The position numbers were made by a program, and so were the translations under genes. Source: Phoronis australis (taxonomy: Eukaryota > Phoronida > Phoronidae). Taken from it: a DNA stretch of 64,000 nucleotides. How positions within the stretch are numbered: the first letter of the stretch is position 1; each line of letters starts with the position of its first letter. The stretch is taken from the NCBI GenBank assembly GCA_002633005.1, contig NMRA01000190.1, positions 549,157 to 613,156 of the forward strand, in the 5' to 3' direction. The notes beneath the pieces are model-generated. The model was not told where the DNA came from. It searched no databases and worked only from the letters and a program-made list of their open reading frames with translations. This document shows, in pieces, positions 13,501-25,250 of the stretch.

Positions 13501-16500
13501 TTTTGAGTATAATTAGCTTAATTTTGTCTTTCAGCCGGTCACTTCAATTACAGAAAAAACTGAAAAGATCAGTTTAGCTGGCTGCAAAAATACTGATACT
13601 GCCACCAAGTCATCAGAACGTCCTGAAAAGGTAGCATTTTCTGTTAAGATCTTCAATTTGATATACATCTTATATCCCAACTGGTGGCAACTATGAGTGC
13701 TTCTTCCCACTGGTTGGGATTAGAATAGTTGCTTTCCACAGCACTTGTACTTTTATGATAGGCTTCTTATGTTTGTGGATTAGGAACACTGACTAGCTGC
13801 ATAAGTAAATAACGACATATCTGTCCAACATTTCGGTTTATTACTCTAAACCATTGTCAAGGAAACAGTTTAAAACAGGCGACACAGGTAGAGAAGAGAC
13901 TGTACAGGTACACCTCAAAATGCATAGTGAGGGGGAGCCAGACCAGAAGTCAAAACAGTTGTAGCTCTAATTTACTTACGTGCTAATTTTAAAGCTCGTG
14001 CTTCTGTTCTGGCCTAAATCTAATGTGAACACGTCAGACTAGTTTCAGAGATAACTGGCACCAATATTCTTTCCTGTTCATTTTAGGCACTGCAGCTGTA
14101 AAGTGAAATCTTTCATTTGATATTTGAACTTATTCATTTTTCTTAACTACAGCAGTAGAAAGAAATAACGTGCATTGGAATACAGTTTCTTTGTTGATAT
14201 GTCCCGACTTCTATGCTGCGACCTGCCTGAGCAACACAATGGTGTGACTTGTCTCATGTACACCACGACTTATGAGACTGATCTTAAACACCCACTAAGA
14301 ATGCAGTGAAATTCTGTAGGTTGAATCCGACATGGCTTTTAGTACACTTTTTGCTGCATTGCTGAATATTATGATCCAAGTTCTATACAGGTAATATTTC
14401 AGGTTCGTAAAAGCCCAAGACTGCAAACCAAAAAGTTACAAAGGGATGAAAAGAGAGGCAAGAAACGAGCCGTTTCAAAAGATGACCGAGTAAGTTCATG
14501 TACTTTTGTTATGTGCTTGGAATACCCTGCTTCTTCGTAAACTTCTTGTGTGAATGTGGTAAAAAATTTCCAGTTTGGGGCAGTCTTTAGAATTTGGAAC
14601 ACGGAAATTCCTACAGGAAAGGCATTTTCCTAATAATTATTCTGGAATTTGGGTCAACAGCAATTTTGGCGTTCAATGTATTTTCAATCTACACAGCCTG
14701 AAAATGGTCATGGAAGTAAATATGTGTTTCCACCACATAACATTGGCAAGTTGGTCGTTTTTAAGCATCATTAAAAGAGATGTTGGCAGTGTCTTGTGAG
14801 TGGTTGAAGCATCCAATACCGATCAGTGATCTTGTCATCAGTGTGGAATTGCATGGTCCCTTGACTGAACAGTGCTTTTTCTGATATAGATTGTCATAAC
14901 TGCAGCAAATTAATGAAGCCACACAAGTCTGCAATGTTTATGAATGGTGAAATATTCAATGTATACAGGCAAAATTGTAAAGTACCAATTTGATTCCAAA
15001 GTTTCGGACATGGGTAATTTGCCGTGTTTCCAGTGATTCTTTAATTTGGGACAGCCAACATTGCCTATTTCAAGGATTTGGGAGAAGCTCCAACATTGAA
15101 CAAAATAATTAAATTTTTAATGTTCCAAACTGGGAATTTTTACCATATAAGTAGTTCAAGCTGGCCATCTTTAATGAATTCCACCAACCTACTGAAACTT
15201 GTGTTTACCCACTGATTATGAAAATAGGCATGACCTCTTCATGCGCGGCAGTCTAGCTCTCTCATACAGTCTGGTAAGTTACAGTAATGTCTGTCAAGTA
15301 TATCGGCGAGGACTCACATGTTGTTATGAATCCTTGAATAAGGTATATGTGCTGAAAGCTTGGATATGATGACCAGACTTGAATATGTCCCATGCGTGAA
15401 TATGTCCCAAGCTTGAATGGTGTAGACCAGGCTTGAACAATGATCGACACTTAGCCACCCAGGATCATGCAATCTGGATGAATCCCATTTAGTGTAGCAC
15501 CTCCTAGTGTTCATTTGTTTACTGAATTTTTTTGTCCTGTTACAAGATTCAGTCTTAATCTCTGGAATGTGACAGTATTTCTTAGTCCTCTCAGACAGTT
15601 GTTGAACTTTTGCTGCTTACACAAGATATCAACACTTCAGATAGGTATGGTACATCATATTTGTCTTTAGCTTTCATGACAATGTTACCAGTTCATGACG
15701 TCCCAGTTCCTTGCTTATAGTATTTGGTACTTTTTCCCATGAGGTGCATAAAGATTATATACATGGGCTAAGGTCATATTTATCATGTCTCTTCCAGTGG
15801 TATAGCATAACTTAATGTTGGCTTGGAGAATATAAGTACATACCTCCACAATAATCGCTGACTTCCTTGTTCATCTAATATGCAGTCCTGCTTTCAAAAT
15901 TTATTGCACCTACTCAATCTAATTGTAAAAGAATTACGAGTGTTATCAGGTGATATCATTCAATTATTTTGTGTCAATTTTTACACAAAAATTACCAGTA
16001 GTAGTGCTTAGATACTTGTAGTTCTTTGGAATGTATCCATCTAAAACACTGATCACTTTTGCAAACTGTTAAAGCTCATTTCATCCAGCTTAGCTAGTTA
16101 AAAATGAATTCAAATTAGGACTTTTACTCTCATAAAATTGGTTTTATAATGATGTTAATTGGGGTTGATTAACCCTAAAATTGCATATTCCAAAATGGCA
16201 CTTTTTATGTTATTTTATTGCCTGTGACTCCAGTTGGTAATGGAAATGGAATCCTATGATAGTAAGGAATATTGTGATAGGAGTTTTATGGTTTTCATTC
16301 TTTGCCAACTAAACAGGGAAAAATACAGCTTTAAGTAACAGACAAATGAACAAAGACGGTCACTTACATAATCTCTTGCCTCCTGCAAATTTGTTAGCAA
16401 AATGAGTTTATAGAGGTCACATAATCAAATTACTCTTCCTGGCGAAATGATACAAAAATCTTACTGCATTCATTGTTTGCCGTTATATGCAGTTAGCTTT

Positions 16501-16871
16501 ATGTATCTTTGAACATAGTATTTCCTTTTATAGTGAAGGTCACATAGCAACCTCTGGTATATGTTAAAATGTTACAAAAATCTAACAGCATTGAGATCAC
16601 ATAAATGCACCTTAATTGCTAATAAAAATTGCATCTTCCATAGTGAGTCAGTGATGTTGCAAGGAATCAGCTTGAAATAAACAAGGTGGTTGGTGTGGTA
16701 GTTTTAACTATTGAACTGTTCAAAATTCACCCAGTCATATGTCACCTTCAACAACTGTATGCTTTTCATTTGTAGTCGCAAACATTTGAAATTAGTGATT
16801 CCCAAGATTTCGATCAAAGACCCATCAAGCGAAGAAAGTCCAGCCAAGTTGCCCATCCAATTATGGTTTAA
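1251..16871 (+). CDS. HORMAD1: meiotic HORMA-domain protein with PHD finger and winged helix (HORMAD1/Hop1 type), 5' end not found
   Basis: Meiotic chromosome-axis protein that promotes recombination and synapsis checkpoint control. Seventeen exons join in phase: 1251-1395, 4107-4207, 4616-4663, 5040-5110, 5376-5527, 6740-6843, 7103-7113, 7355-7478, 8797-8904, 9138-9267, 9746-9846, 10447-10563, 12396-12625, 12732-12870, 13535-13630, 14403-14489, 16776-16871. They give 619 residues. The first exon opens in phase 0 inside the HORMA domain ([20 protein letters not shown]), so roughly 15-25 N-terminal residues lie in an exon I could not find. HORMA spans about residues 1-210, the PHD finger about 357-404, a winged helix-like part 405-527, then a basic linker and a C-terminal PIKRRKSS motif resembling the end of human HORMAD1. 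Exon 8797-8904 is the least certain: skipping it keeps the frame. The gene is convergent with the FAM124 gene. Confidence 0.9.
2091..2620 (+). repeat. intronic dispersed repeat, copy A
   Basis: About 530 bp in intron 1 of the HORMAD gene, aligned along nearly its whole length with 5978-6482 in intron 5. Both begin TACCATTCYCCTGGARTGTAA and run to CATTCCACAG plus about 30 bp. Shared internal blocks include AAATCAAGAAATTTCCACTA and GTGAAAGTATTTCATACAAA. No coding region or terminal repeats were recognised. Confidence 0.8.
5978..6482 (+). repeat. intronic dispersed repeat, copy B
   Basis: Same-orientation partner of 2091-2620, diverged by scattered substitutions and small indels, most strongly in the last 80 bp. 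Exons 2-5 of the HORMAD gene lie between the two copies. Confidence 0.8.
7103..7113 (+). CDS. HORMAD1: 11-nt micro-exon of the HORMAD gene
   Basis: CCTTTCCACAC sits between a polypyrimidine tract ending TTTCAG and a GTGAGT donor. With the neighbouring exons it encodes PFHT and joins VGDVQT to VKLRIKT, matching the STPFHIFKVKV stretch of human HORMAD1. Leaving it out shifts the frame of everything downstream. Confidence 0.75.
7521..7562 (+). repeat. (TAA)n microsatellite
   Basis: An almost uninterrupted run of TAA triplets in the intron just after the HORMAD exon 7355-7478. Confidence 0.95.
9746..12870 (+). CDS. HORMAD1: exons for the HORMAD chromatin-binding region: PHD finger and winged helix
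   Basis: Four exons (9746-9846, 10447-10563, 12396-12625, 12732-12870). The PHD ligands are visible in order: CPC before an acidic loop, then LCALC, QHAIC and HICERC, the expected Cys4-His-Cys3 pattern with Trp two residues before the His. The next exons read as helices with a recognition-helix-like stretch ([20 protein letters not shown]) and a wing (EKEGFLKL). This fits the PHD plus winged-helix chromatin-binding region known in yeast Hop1 and reported in HORMADs of many eukaryotes. Human HORMAD1 and HORMAD2 lack it. Confidence 0.82.
13066..13240 (+). repeat. dispersed TTTGGGACA-type repeat, copy 1
   Basis: Begins CAGTTTGGGACACTAAAATT and continues with CAAGCCAAAATTGAAT, wording that recurs at 54886-55250 and partly at 14571-14700. 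It lies in a HORMAD intron. The family is not identified; it may be a SINE or MITE. Confidence 0.5.
13818..13866 (-). other. decayed hammerhead-like motif of a Penelope-type element (speculative)
   Basis: On the minus strand a segment reads TTGACAA, stem TGGTTTA, a short loop, stem TAAACC, then GAAATG. This resembles the CUGAnGA - stem II - GAAA core of the minimal hammerhead ribozymes in terminal repeats of Penelope-like elements, with several core positions changed. No reverse transcriptase is nearby. It may be only a repeat tail with a chance hairpin. Confidence 0.25.
14571..14700 (+). repeat. dispersed TTTGGGACA-type repeat, copy 2
   Basis: Begins CAGTTTGGGGCAGTCTTTAG and includes an ATTTTGGCGTTCAATGT segment similar to 54960-55000. 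It lies in the last intron of the HORMAD gene. Confidence 0.45.
14990..15140 (+). repeat. dispersed TTTGGGACA-type repeat, copy 3
   Basis: Contains AGTTTCGGACATGGGTAATT and TTAATTTGGGACAGCCAAC, and ends near TTCCAAACTGGG. These match parts of the other members of this family. It lies in the last HORMAD intron. Confidence 0.45.
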
Positions 16872-17208
16872 CAGAAGTCATAAAATTTTACTAACAGTTA
16901 TTGTTGCTAATGTTGAGATTATGTTTCGAGTATGTCTGAAATATGCGCTGTTCCTTTATTTCTTTCTAAGTGTGATTATGAACGGTATATTAAGTTTTAA
17001 ACATAAACCCTTATGTATTTCAATCGTGAGTTTCATAATAATGCCTTTTCTGTTTTTTAGAAAACTTGCTTATCTTGTTGCAATGTTAAGGGTTGTTTGC
17101 TATATTGCATAATATGTTTTAACCAGGCTTTTTAGTTTCTATAATGCTCTTGTCCCATTGTGCACTGTCACCAGTTTGTTGTTAAATGTTGGTTGCCATA
17201 TTTGTTAC

Positions 17209-17214
17209 AATAAA
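17209..17214 (+). terminator. poly(A) signal, likely for the HORMAD gene
   Basis: AATAAA about 340 bp after the HORMAD stop codon, the first good candidate downstream. It lies about 35 bp from a minus-strand AATAAA at 17248-17253, so the two convergent transcripts would end almost back to back. Confidence 0.5.
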
Positions 17215-17247
17215 CCATTATAAACAGTCCTTTTACATTTAGAATAA

Positions 17248-17253
17248 TTTATT
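17248..17253 (-). terminator. candidate poly(A) signal for the FAM124 gene
   Basis: TTTATT on the plus strand, AATAAA on the minus strand, about 870 bp beyond the FAM124 stop codon. If used, the 3' UTR would include the fold-back repeat at 17623-17874. Confidence 0.35.
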
Positions 17254-17622
17254 TTTACAGAACACTCATCTCTGATATGAGTGGTTACCTAAGTATTTCA
17301 TGAGCACATTTAGGGTATACAGCTGTATGTGAAGTGCCTATATCCAAGGCTTGGCGTGCTTGCCTATATAATAATTTAAATTAATTATTCACAACAGACA
17401 TAAAACTTCGTGTGTAAGACATGGCCATATTCAGGAGAGGTCCATCTGTCCTTTTACGTGAATTTTTGGTTCGTGGCTGTCACCAACACTTAATCATAAG
17501 CAAATTTTTGTAAAAATGCACATTTCAAATTAGTTGCATGAGAATAAATATGCACGGGTATGCACACTAAGACATATTTCTGGGATGTCTTCAAGAATAA
17601 GTGCATGTCGTGCACTATCACA

Positions 17623-17874
17623 GCATGCGCGCACTCAGGGGGGGCTCAAATGAGCCCCCCATTCGGCGAAGTGGGCAAAAAGTTCGGCCTGCGAGAAACA
17701 AAAAGTCCGAGAAAATGGACAGAGTCCGCTAAACAAGCACTAACGCGCAATTCACAGTGGTGCGTCCGGGTTTTTTTTTTTTTTTTTATAGTCCGCCGGC
17801 TATTTTGTTACCAATAGGTCCACGACGTTAGGAATTCGAGCCCCCCCCATATTGAAGGCTGGGTGCGCGCATGC
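17623..17874. repeat. fold-back element with perfect 12-bp ends
   Basis: GCATGCGCGCAC (17623-17634) is repeated inverted as GTGCGCGCATGC (17863-17874). Next to these, inside, are GGGGGGGCTC and GAGCCCCCCCC. The left half also holds its own hairpin, GGGGGGCTCA/TGAGCCCCCC at about 17638-17660, and a T-run lies at about 17770-17788. Non-coding. It lies between the convergent HORMAD and FAM124 genes. Confidence 0.6.
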
Positions 17875-18122
17875 CACACACGGACCATTTCTCTTATCGT
17901 GAGCGCAAAGTTAGCAAAACGTTAACTTGGATATGGAACACGACCACTAAAAGGCCAGCCAGAGATTGTTCTCCAGAAAACTCAACAAAAAAACCTTTGA
18001 AAGTCAATTCTTAAAACTGAATATCCTTTGTAGAGTAAGTTACTTTTGAACAGTTTTTAGAAAGTTAGTTGAAGCTTAAGTTGTATTGCACCATTTGAAC
18101 GTGAGATGCCTGGGTAAGAATA

Positions 18123-20091
18123 TTAAAACCTCGCACCCAGACCTTCGGTCTTAGGCACTGTACTTTCTTTCTGCGGGTTTGAATTCGAATTTAACACCCT
18201 TCTTATTCTCTGGTCTAACCTGAGGTGCGTTTTAGTCCCACTTTGGCCTTCTAGTCTGGTCGGTAGTGTTTTCAGTAATTTGTTCATTGTCTCAGTTGGT
18301 ATTCGTTGGTTATTCGCCGATCTGTCCGATCCGTTGTGATAATTCGTAAGCACAGCACCACTACTAACTGTTCTTCCACGGGCCATCCGTTGATTTATGC
18401 GCTCGTTTTCGTCATTTTCGAGAATCGTGCTTTTTAACTTGCTCACTGTTAATTCCACAGGAACCGTAGTCAGTGATTTACTCCTGCCAAATGGGTTTTC
18501 CTGCTGGGTTTTATAACTGTCTGTATTTGGTTCATTTATTAAACTGCCTTCGCACCTTGGAGCTGTTTCCAAGTACGTTGGGCTTGCGTGTTGCCAGGAT
18601 TCTTGGGATACAGATACTTCACTTTCTTTGGCGTTTTGTTGTAGTTGCTTTGCTGATGTCATATTGCATTTCACGTTTGGACCTTTTAAAGAATCACCAG
18701 TTTGCTGTGAACTCTGGCTCAGTTTAAGATTTATTGCTTTGGCTCGGTCACGTACACTGATAACGGGTTCAGGAACGTTTTCATGTTCATACTGTTCAGA
18801 GTAAGGAACTAGTTCATTAACATTTTTCTGTTCGTAGTGTTCAGAAGACAATTTTGCATCAACTTTAATTGTAGGGTCATTGTTCTTGTTCATTTTACGT
18901 TTCGTTGGGGTAGGTCTCGCACGTGGACTTTCAGGTGTATTACTTAAACCTTTTTGCCTCGGAGTTGGCTTAGGAGGTACATCCCGTCCAGCACGGATTT
19001 CGTTTTTGTTGTCAGCTACCTCGTCGCTAAGATTTCTCGCAGGGTATTCGTAGATTGTCTCAACCATTTGTTGATATGTTGAGTTGAATTCATTACTTTC
19101 CCCCTGATCACTCGTACTATATCTCCCTGAGTCGAAACTATCTGCTATGCTGCGATTGTCTTCAAGTGTGAGTCGAGCTCGTGGCGATGTTTTCGTCTCG
19201 TTCCCTATCTGTTCAAGCACAACCAAATTTCCATCAGGATCCAGCACACAGTAAACACCATCGTTCATTTGTAATATTTTACTCGATGTTACAGATTTCA
19301 GTTCTTTTACATTTCTTATTCGAAACCTCAGTGCTGCCGATTTTAGTGCAAATGGTATAATCCTTTCAGATCGTTTCAATGCCAACTGAATATCAAGTCC
19401 CGGTTGCGAGTATATTGGAAACATACAAAAACCACTCCTCGTGCACTCTCCTTCCTTCCCCGTCAATACCCTATAAAACTCCACCATGGCTGCGAAACGT
19501 CTCGTAAAGATATTGAATCTTAAATGCTCGTTTCCGTAATGGATAGATCCAACAGACCATAGGGGTAAATCTTGTCCCAGTGTGTAGTAATCTTGTTTTG
19601 CAATTGTTTTTGGTGTTCCTTTTTGAAGTTTCGAAAGCTCTATTTTATGGTGAAATTCCCACGAGTCTGATAGCAGGGCTTCTGTAGCCTCTTGTGGCGT
19701 TAGCGAAGGACTATTTTCATCAAGAAATAATAAGATTGCGATGGCAGGACTTTCGATGTATTCGCCTTCGTCCAGTTCGTAAAAATGGCTGTCGTTTGCT
19801 GTCTTCCCGCATCCTTGATATTCCTGAATAAAATTGTTCTGCTTCGATAACGACACTAGCTCAAAAGCGGGGTCTATGCCTGAAACGAACAGAAGTCAAT
19901 TAGATCCGTACGTGAAAGTTCGTGTGATCAAAAGAGGCTCTTGTTTAACCATGACGATATACTTTTTCATCAAATGAAGTAATTTTGTGTTTGAGACATT
20001 CAAGATAGAGTGAATCAAACATCTCGTCGGAGCAAAAAGACAACGAATGATACGTCAGCTGATAATGTCTCTCCGTTAACTTAATTCGCAT
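18123..20091 (-). CDS. FAM124: FAM124-family protein
   Basis: Two exons: 19950-20091, starting at an ATG at 20091, and 18123-19879, the large terminal exon; together 632 residues. The long exon alone is certain. It opens through a TTTCAG acceptor, and its long reading frame has no ATG near its start, so an upstream exon is required; the proposed one has the right phase (1) and a GTTAAA donor. Family features lie in the first 230 or so residues: AIAILLFLDENS, a QDYYTLGQDLPLWSVG stretch, then IHYGNEHLRFNIFTR and the MVEFYRVLTGKEGE segment of the FAM124 glyoxalase/VOC-like domain. The remaining 400 residues are polar and low in complexity, with proline-rich patches and no recognised domain. The molecular function of FAM124 proteins is not established. 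Confidence 0.82.
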
Positions 20092-20224
20092 GATTCTTCG
20101 TGGAAACTCGCTTGAGAATGCAGGATGACTATAGTAATTGTAACTGCAACGATTCGTTGTCCGCGTTTTCTGCTCTAGTCGCGATATGTCCTTTTGCTCA
20201 TTTTCAAATTTCCTTCTCACATGA

Positions 20225-20232
20225 CTTATATA
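20225..20232 (-). promoter_or_regulatory. TATA-box candidate for the FAM124 gene
   Basis: TATATAAG on the minus strand, about 135 bp before the proposed ATG at 20091. A start of transcription some 30 bp downstream would leave a 5' UTR of about 100 bases. Confidence 0.35.
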
Positions 20233-23200
20233 GCATAATCGCTACGGGATTAACAAACTGTCATAAAAGTGCAGAGGGAAAATTGGAAAATTTGCAGTTC
20301 TGCGAAGAGTATTTTTAGAATTAGTGTTCGTAAACATTTGTGAATTTCTATGTGCATGAAATAATGTAAAATACCGGCTAACAACAATAAAAACAACAAT
20401 AATTGCAAGCAATCGCCTTCAATATTTTCAAACTGGTGTTCCTTTGCATCGAATCCGGGCATTAAATAAAAAACAGCAGGGTTACCGCGATCAGTTAGTG
20501 CGATCGATGTTAGTCGTGTCGCGATAAACATGGTCAATTGTTGAAGTGACCGAGATATTTGACTAATTACTATTAGCTTTGATAAGAGATCAACATATCG
20601 TTCAGTATTGGTTATCTAAAACAAGTATGGACTTGTTAGTTTTTATAATCATCATAACATGTTGGTGTCAACACCAATAAACCCAATTACAACGAGTTTT
20701 GCATACCGTTGCCAAAGGATTTAAGCAACGAGTCATTCCGGCATACGTAATAAACGACTATTAATGTTGTAAATTGAATACAAATGATGGATTAAACGAT
20801 TTTGTCATCAGCGGCCGTTCGAAGTAGTTCATGAGTATGATTGCACTGGCTGTACATGTACGCAGCCGAACAACTTGACATGAACACAAACTTGCAGTAA
20901 CGTGTATAGCTTACCCACTAATAACGGTGAGAGGATGCGCTGAAGCGCATCTCTGTTCTTGCCTCCTCGTATTTCTAATACACATTGGTATGGATCTTGG
21001 TATTCCATAGTGCCGTGCGTAGCTGGTTACTGGCGCTGTCTCGGTGCGAGTGATGTCTTGGTTTACACGACTCTGACTGAAATCACGATAATGCTCGGTA
21101 CGCTGGTTTCGTGTTTACTTAGTCGCGCGGATGTTTGCTCACAACCCTAAAATTAAAGAGATAAGCCTTAGCGAAGAGGATTTTGAAGTGTTTGAAATCC
21201 AGCTAATTTTAAGTGCATATTAATTGCTCCATTCGTCTAAAATCCTAGCATCACGGAGACCATTTTATCTGACAGTACTGAGTAAAAGACACTATGTGAA
21301 CAAAAAAACGGTCGGTTTGCGTCCGAAATTGCCAGCCAATGACTAATGTTCAAGTGGTGTTAGGTTTTCCAAACTACCCAGACATCAAATGAAAATTCAA
21401 ACAAAACGTCTGAATTAATTAGGAATCGATTCTCCATAAAGGTCACGTTGAAGTTTTCACTGTGACGTCACTGCAGAGGCCACGACACGGTCCTACTGTT
21501 TTACTAACTTGTTTACATGCGGAGTGCATATTTAACTCATGACATTTAAAACAGTCAAATGCTGACACATGAAAGCCAGACGCTAGAAAGTATTATCTAA
21601 AGCTAATTCAATCATCGTCTTCCTAAAGGAAGTTATTTTCAAATATTTTGAACAATTTGTCTGGCGAAAAAAGACTACTTAACTTCTCCCACAAGTAATG
21701 ATTATTATAGCTAACCATGGGTCAAATAATACAACGGTCCATGTTAATTTTATGGCCTTGTAAAGCCTCGTATAGAATGTATTGGTAAACGAGCCAATCA
21801 AAAGTCCGAATGAGATCTATTAAATGTGTTGAAGCGAATATAAACTTTATTTCGGTTAACTGAAGCTGGTTAAGTATACTACAAAGTGTTAGATCAACAT
21901 AGCTGCATTGTTGTCGAACTGGTAAATATACCTGGCAAATATGGCGAACACGACCGCCTGTAAATTTAGTGTTTTCTCTCAATACACGCACTGGAAGTAA
22001 TGTGAATAGTGCAATATTTAAATCACATCTTGTTCGTCAAATTCGTTGCCGTATTGGATTTCTTATCATGTGTGAAGGTAAAATTAGTAGACAATTTCGA
22101 ATTCTAAAAAAATCTTGTGAATTTTGTCATCAACTGGTTCGTTATTCCGACTAATCTTCAATCTCTCAAATGCATCTAACTAAGACGGAGTTCAGAGATC
22201 ACCACAGGTCACATAGCCTTCATTTGTCCAGGGCCCTTCCCGGAAACAAAGGCACTTATCCATGGTTTACGCCTCATTAATCCCGCACGAATAAGTCACC
22301 GACTAGTGGCGAAAGGATAATCTTGTAAACACAGATTCTCAGTGTTACGCTTGACGGATGGCCAAGACACCTGGTGACCACAGCCAACCGCGGAAGTCTA
22401 CCATTCAGAAATTCCCGTCGCACGGATTGTTTGATCGCGAATAAATATTGCCAAAACACTGAATCTTCAGTCGTAATGACTACCTTATATTTTTAAGTTG
22501 AGACGGAACTTTTTCAGCTTAGCCGCATCACCGATGCCATGCCAGTCGTTGTAAGCACTAACAAAAACATTCAACCAAAATCTAATTTCAAGGTAATCTT
22601 TCGTCCTGGCGTAAATATGGAAACACTTCATGGCGCCCAATTACATCAACGCACCTTGCCCCAAGTTGGCTAAAGGGAAAAGGTTACACGAAGCTCACTG
22701 CACTCTACCTTGTCAACGTGTCGACAAGACGACGTACCATGTCCTAGAAAAGAAACATCTAGTCAAACAGTATAAGTGCACGTAATTGGATTATAATCTC
22801 TTAATTTGATACCCATTCTGTTTACAATAACAATCTCAAATCCGACCCGTCCCTGTGAACAAATGCGACATACATGAGTAAACATGCTTTTGTTGCTGAG
22901 ATTCTTGTGAAAGATTGCCACTACATAGATAAGATATTTAACAGACTCAGTCGAGGGGATAACAGGCCAAGCGAAACATGACACAAAACGTGATGAAATT
23001 CCACCTGACAATCGGATCAGTGTTGCTTATCTGGCGAAAACCTCATACCTAGGAATCAGCACTGGTTCCTGGCTTATACTAAGAGGCATAATAAGAAATG
23101 GCGTGCGAGATTTCATTACTAAGTCCGATTGCGTGAGTTCAGGCTAAGTTCAAGCCCGGAATCTTTTATGAGAAGCCTTGTGTAACAAAGATGCAAACTC

Positions 23201-24880
23201 CGCAATTCTTGAAGGAACAATGAACCCAGGCTGCGCCTTCTCTCGAAAAACAACTTTTGATTTCGGCCACTTGACTCTACGTCATCATCCTCGCCTACTC
23301 AGTCTACGCTCAGAGAAAAACAGTTCGTTATTGCTCGAGTGCAGGCTCCTGAAGTTAGTGTGTTATGGTGGGCACGCTTCAGCCTCCCCGCACACCGAGC
23401 AGTTTGACGGACGGTCAAGATGACTTCTTGCTTTGGCAGAATAAATACCCATGGAGAAAATCTCTTTTGACACAAAATCATGTCAGACAATTCTTAAATC
23501 TTTTCAGTCGGATTATCTATTCTGAAACAAGTAACCACGCCATTATTTCCGTAAGATTCCCTTTAGTTCAGTTCTAAGCGGCATTCTGTACGTCAGTCAA
23601 TACGTTGGCGTAGGTAGACTTCAGGATAAGGGTAACGTTCAGTTATGACTTACCTTGTGGGCAATACATAATAATGGGACGTTTGATATCTAACAAACCA
23701 ACAAACTTACCTCCCAAGTTCACGGCCCTTGTATGCCTCTCCTCGGGTATCGTTTCTTTTTTTCCACGTGTAAAATTCCTCGCATACATTACTGTTTATT
23801 AAAGACGCGTTCTCTGTTTCCTATTTGTAAGCAGCTGTATGTAATGCATGCATCCAATAAGAAATTCCAGTCTTGCTTTGAAAGGGTTTTGTTACAAGAA
23901 AAATGGCTTATGTTTGTTCAAGTGCCGTTCAGCGTATGTAACATTTGAAGTGAGAAATGTATAATGATGTTTAATAGGCCACCAGTTCACGGCGTATTGT
24001 TTTCATAGTTGCCGACTTGGAAAATCGTATGTTTACGGTTTCCGATTCTTGTGTTGAAGTGGACATAAGTCTAGTAAAACAATTAGTAACAACTGTAACG
24101 ACATAATCGCTATTGTGTGAACGCTGTGCCAGTCTAAGGCTTAGCCTTCAACGATTTACACAATACAGCGAAAGTCTAATTTGTTATCATCGCAATCGGT
24201 GGTAGTTATGATAGTGATTGGCGTTAATCATCATCATCAACAACGATCTCGTCCCAGTCATGACGTTATCTCGCGAGCAAATGTGCTCGAGTGAGGTTGT
24301 AAAAATATACTTGGGTGCCTTCGCTGGCGAAACAGCATGCCAGTTTATCGAAAGTGTTTATAAGGAGTGCAGTACATAATTGCCTGTATTGTATACCATT
24401 ATTCACGAAATCTTCCGCTGTCGAATCCGCCAGTCAAAAATACAATTTTTGAGGTCACCTATAAACAGTAATATATGAAAGAGTACCCCTGGTTGTAGGT
24501 TTTACTGTAATGCGACTTCTAACTTATAGCAAAACCGCGAGTAAAATAAGTTTGTTGTTTGCCATTTTGTGAACATTCAAAACTCCTAAACGAATTATCT
24601 ATGAAATTAAGAACTTATAGAAAACACTAAAATCTTAATTCGAATCTCTTTTCGTAATCAAATATTGTCCGCTATAAGAAGTTGGCTAATGTTCAGAAAC
24701 CTAACGTCCGATAAGTGTTAATACAACAGAGAAATAGATTTGAATCGACTACGCTCTATACTTTGTTGTGCACCTTTTCAAAATTCCTGCTCTGCAATTA
24801 CCAATTATCGAACGTGATCAAACCTAAAGGTTCAAAAAAAACCTTCTGAGTCTAGAGAGATTAGCCAAAAGACACGTCAT
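20233..24880. other. no gene recognised; CpG-richer intergenic DNA
   Basis: About 4.6 kb with no reading frame over 100 codons and no exon that I can tie to a protein family on either strand. CG dinucleotides are noticeably commoner than in the HORMAD, PAFAH or fusion-gene bodies. It may hold upstream regulatory DNA of the FAM124 gene, but nothing specific can be supported. Confidence 0.6.
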
Positions 24881-24884
24881 ACAA

Positions 24885-25250
24885 ATTTTGACTTGCCACT
24901 ATAACCTATCCCTACACAGACACATTATTGGGGATATGGGGAGCCCTGAGTGTGTCCCGAGTGTGGTACTGACGTTGAAACCCCTAAACACCTGGTAGAG
25001 TCTTGTCCAGCTTTTTATAGGCTAAGGAACAACCTACTGGATGGCACTGCCTACAACATATAGTGCAAGGCAACAAATGGAAACGTCTGTCCGTTTTCTT
25101 AAAAGAGACAGGCAGACTTGAAAACTTCCTTAACGAAGAACCAAAACAGGGCTCACGTGCTTTTGGCTCAGGTGTTTTCTGCAATGGGCCCAACCATGAG
25201 GCATGCACACGTCTGATGCACCATCCGACCACCTGCACTGTTTTTTTATG
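24885..25250 (+). mobile_element. 3' remnant of a non-LTR retrotransposon
   Basis: In one frame, 24950-25050 reads CPECGTDVETPKHLVESCPA followed by FYRLRNNLL, the CxxCG-x(n)-ET-xxH-xxxxC zinc-knuckle-like signature after the reverse transcriptase domain in jockey/CR1/RTE-like polyproteins. A stop interrupts soon after (NI*CKA) and the continuation (FLKETGRLENFL) is in another frame. Only this C-terminal scrap remains, so it is dead. Confidence 0.7.

Noticed and set aside
16711-17112. 133-codon plus-strand frame with hydrophobic C-terminal half
   Set aside because: It overlaps the last HORMAD exon in another frame; the correct frame gives the conserved PIKRRKSS ending and a stop at 16871.
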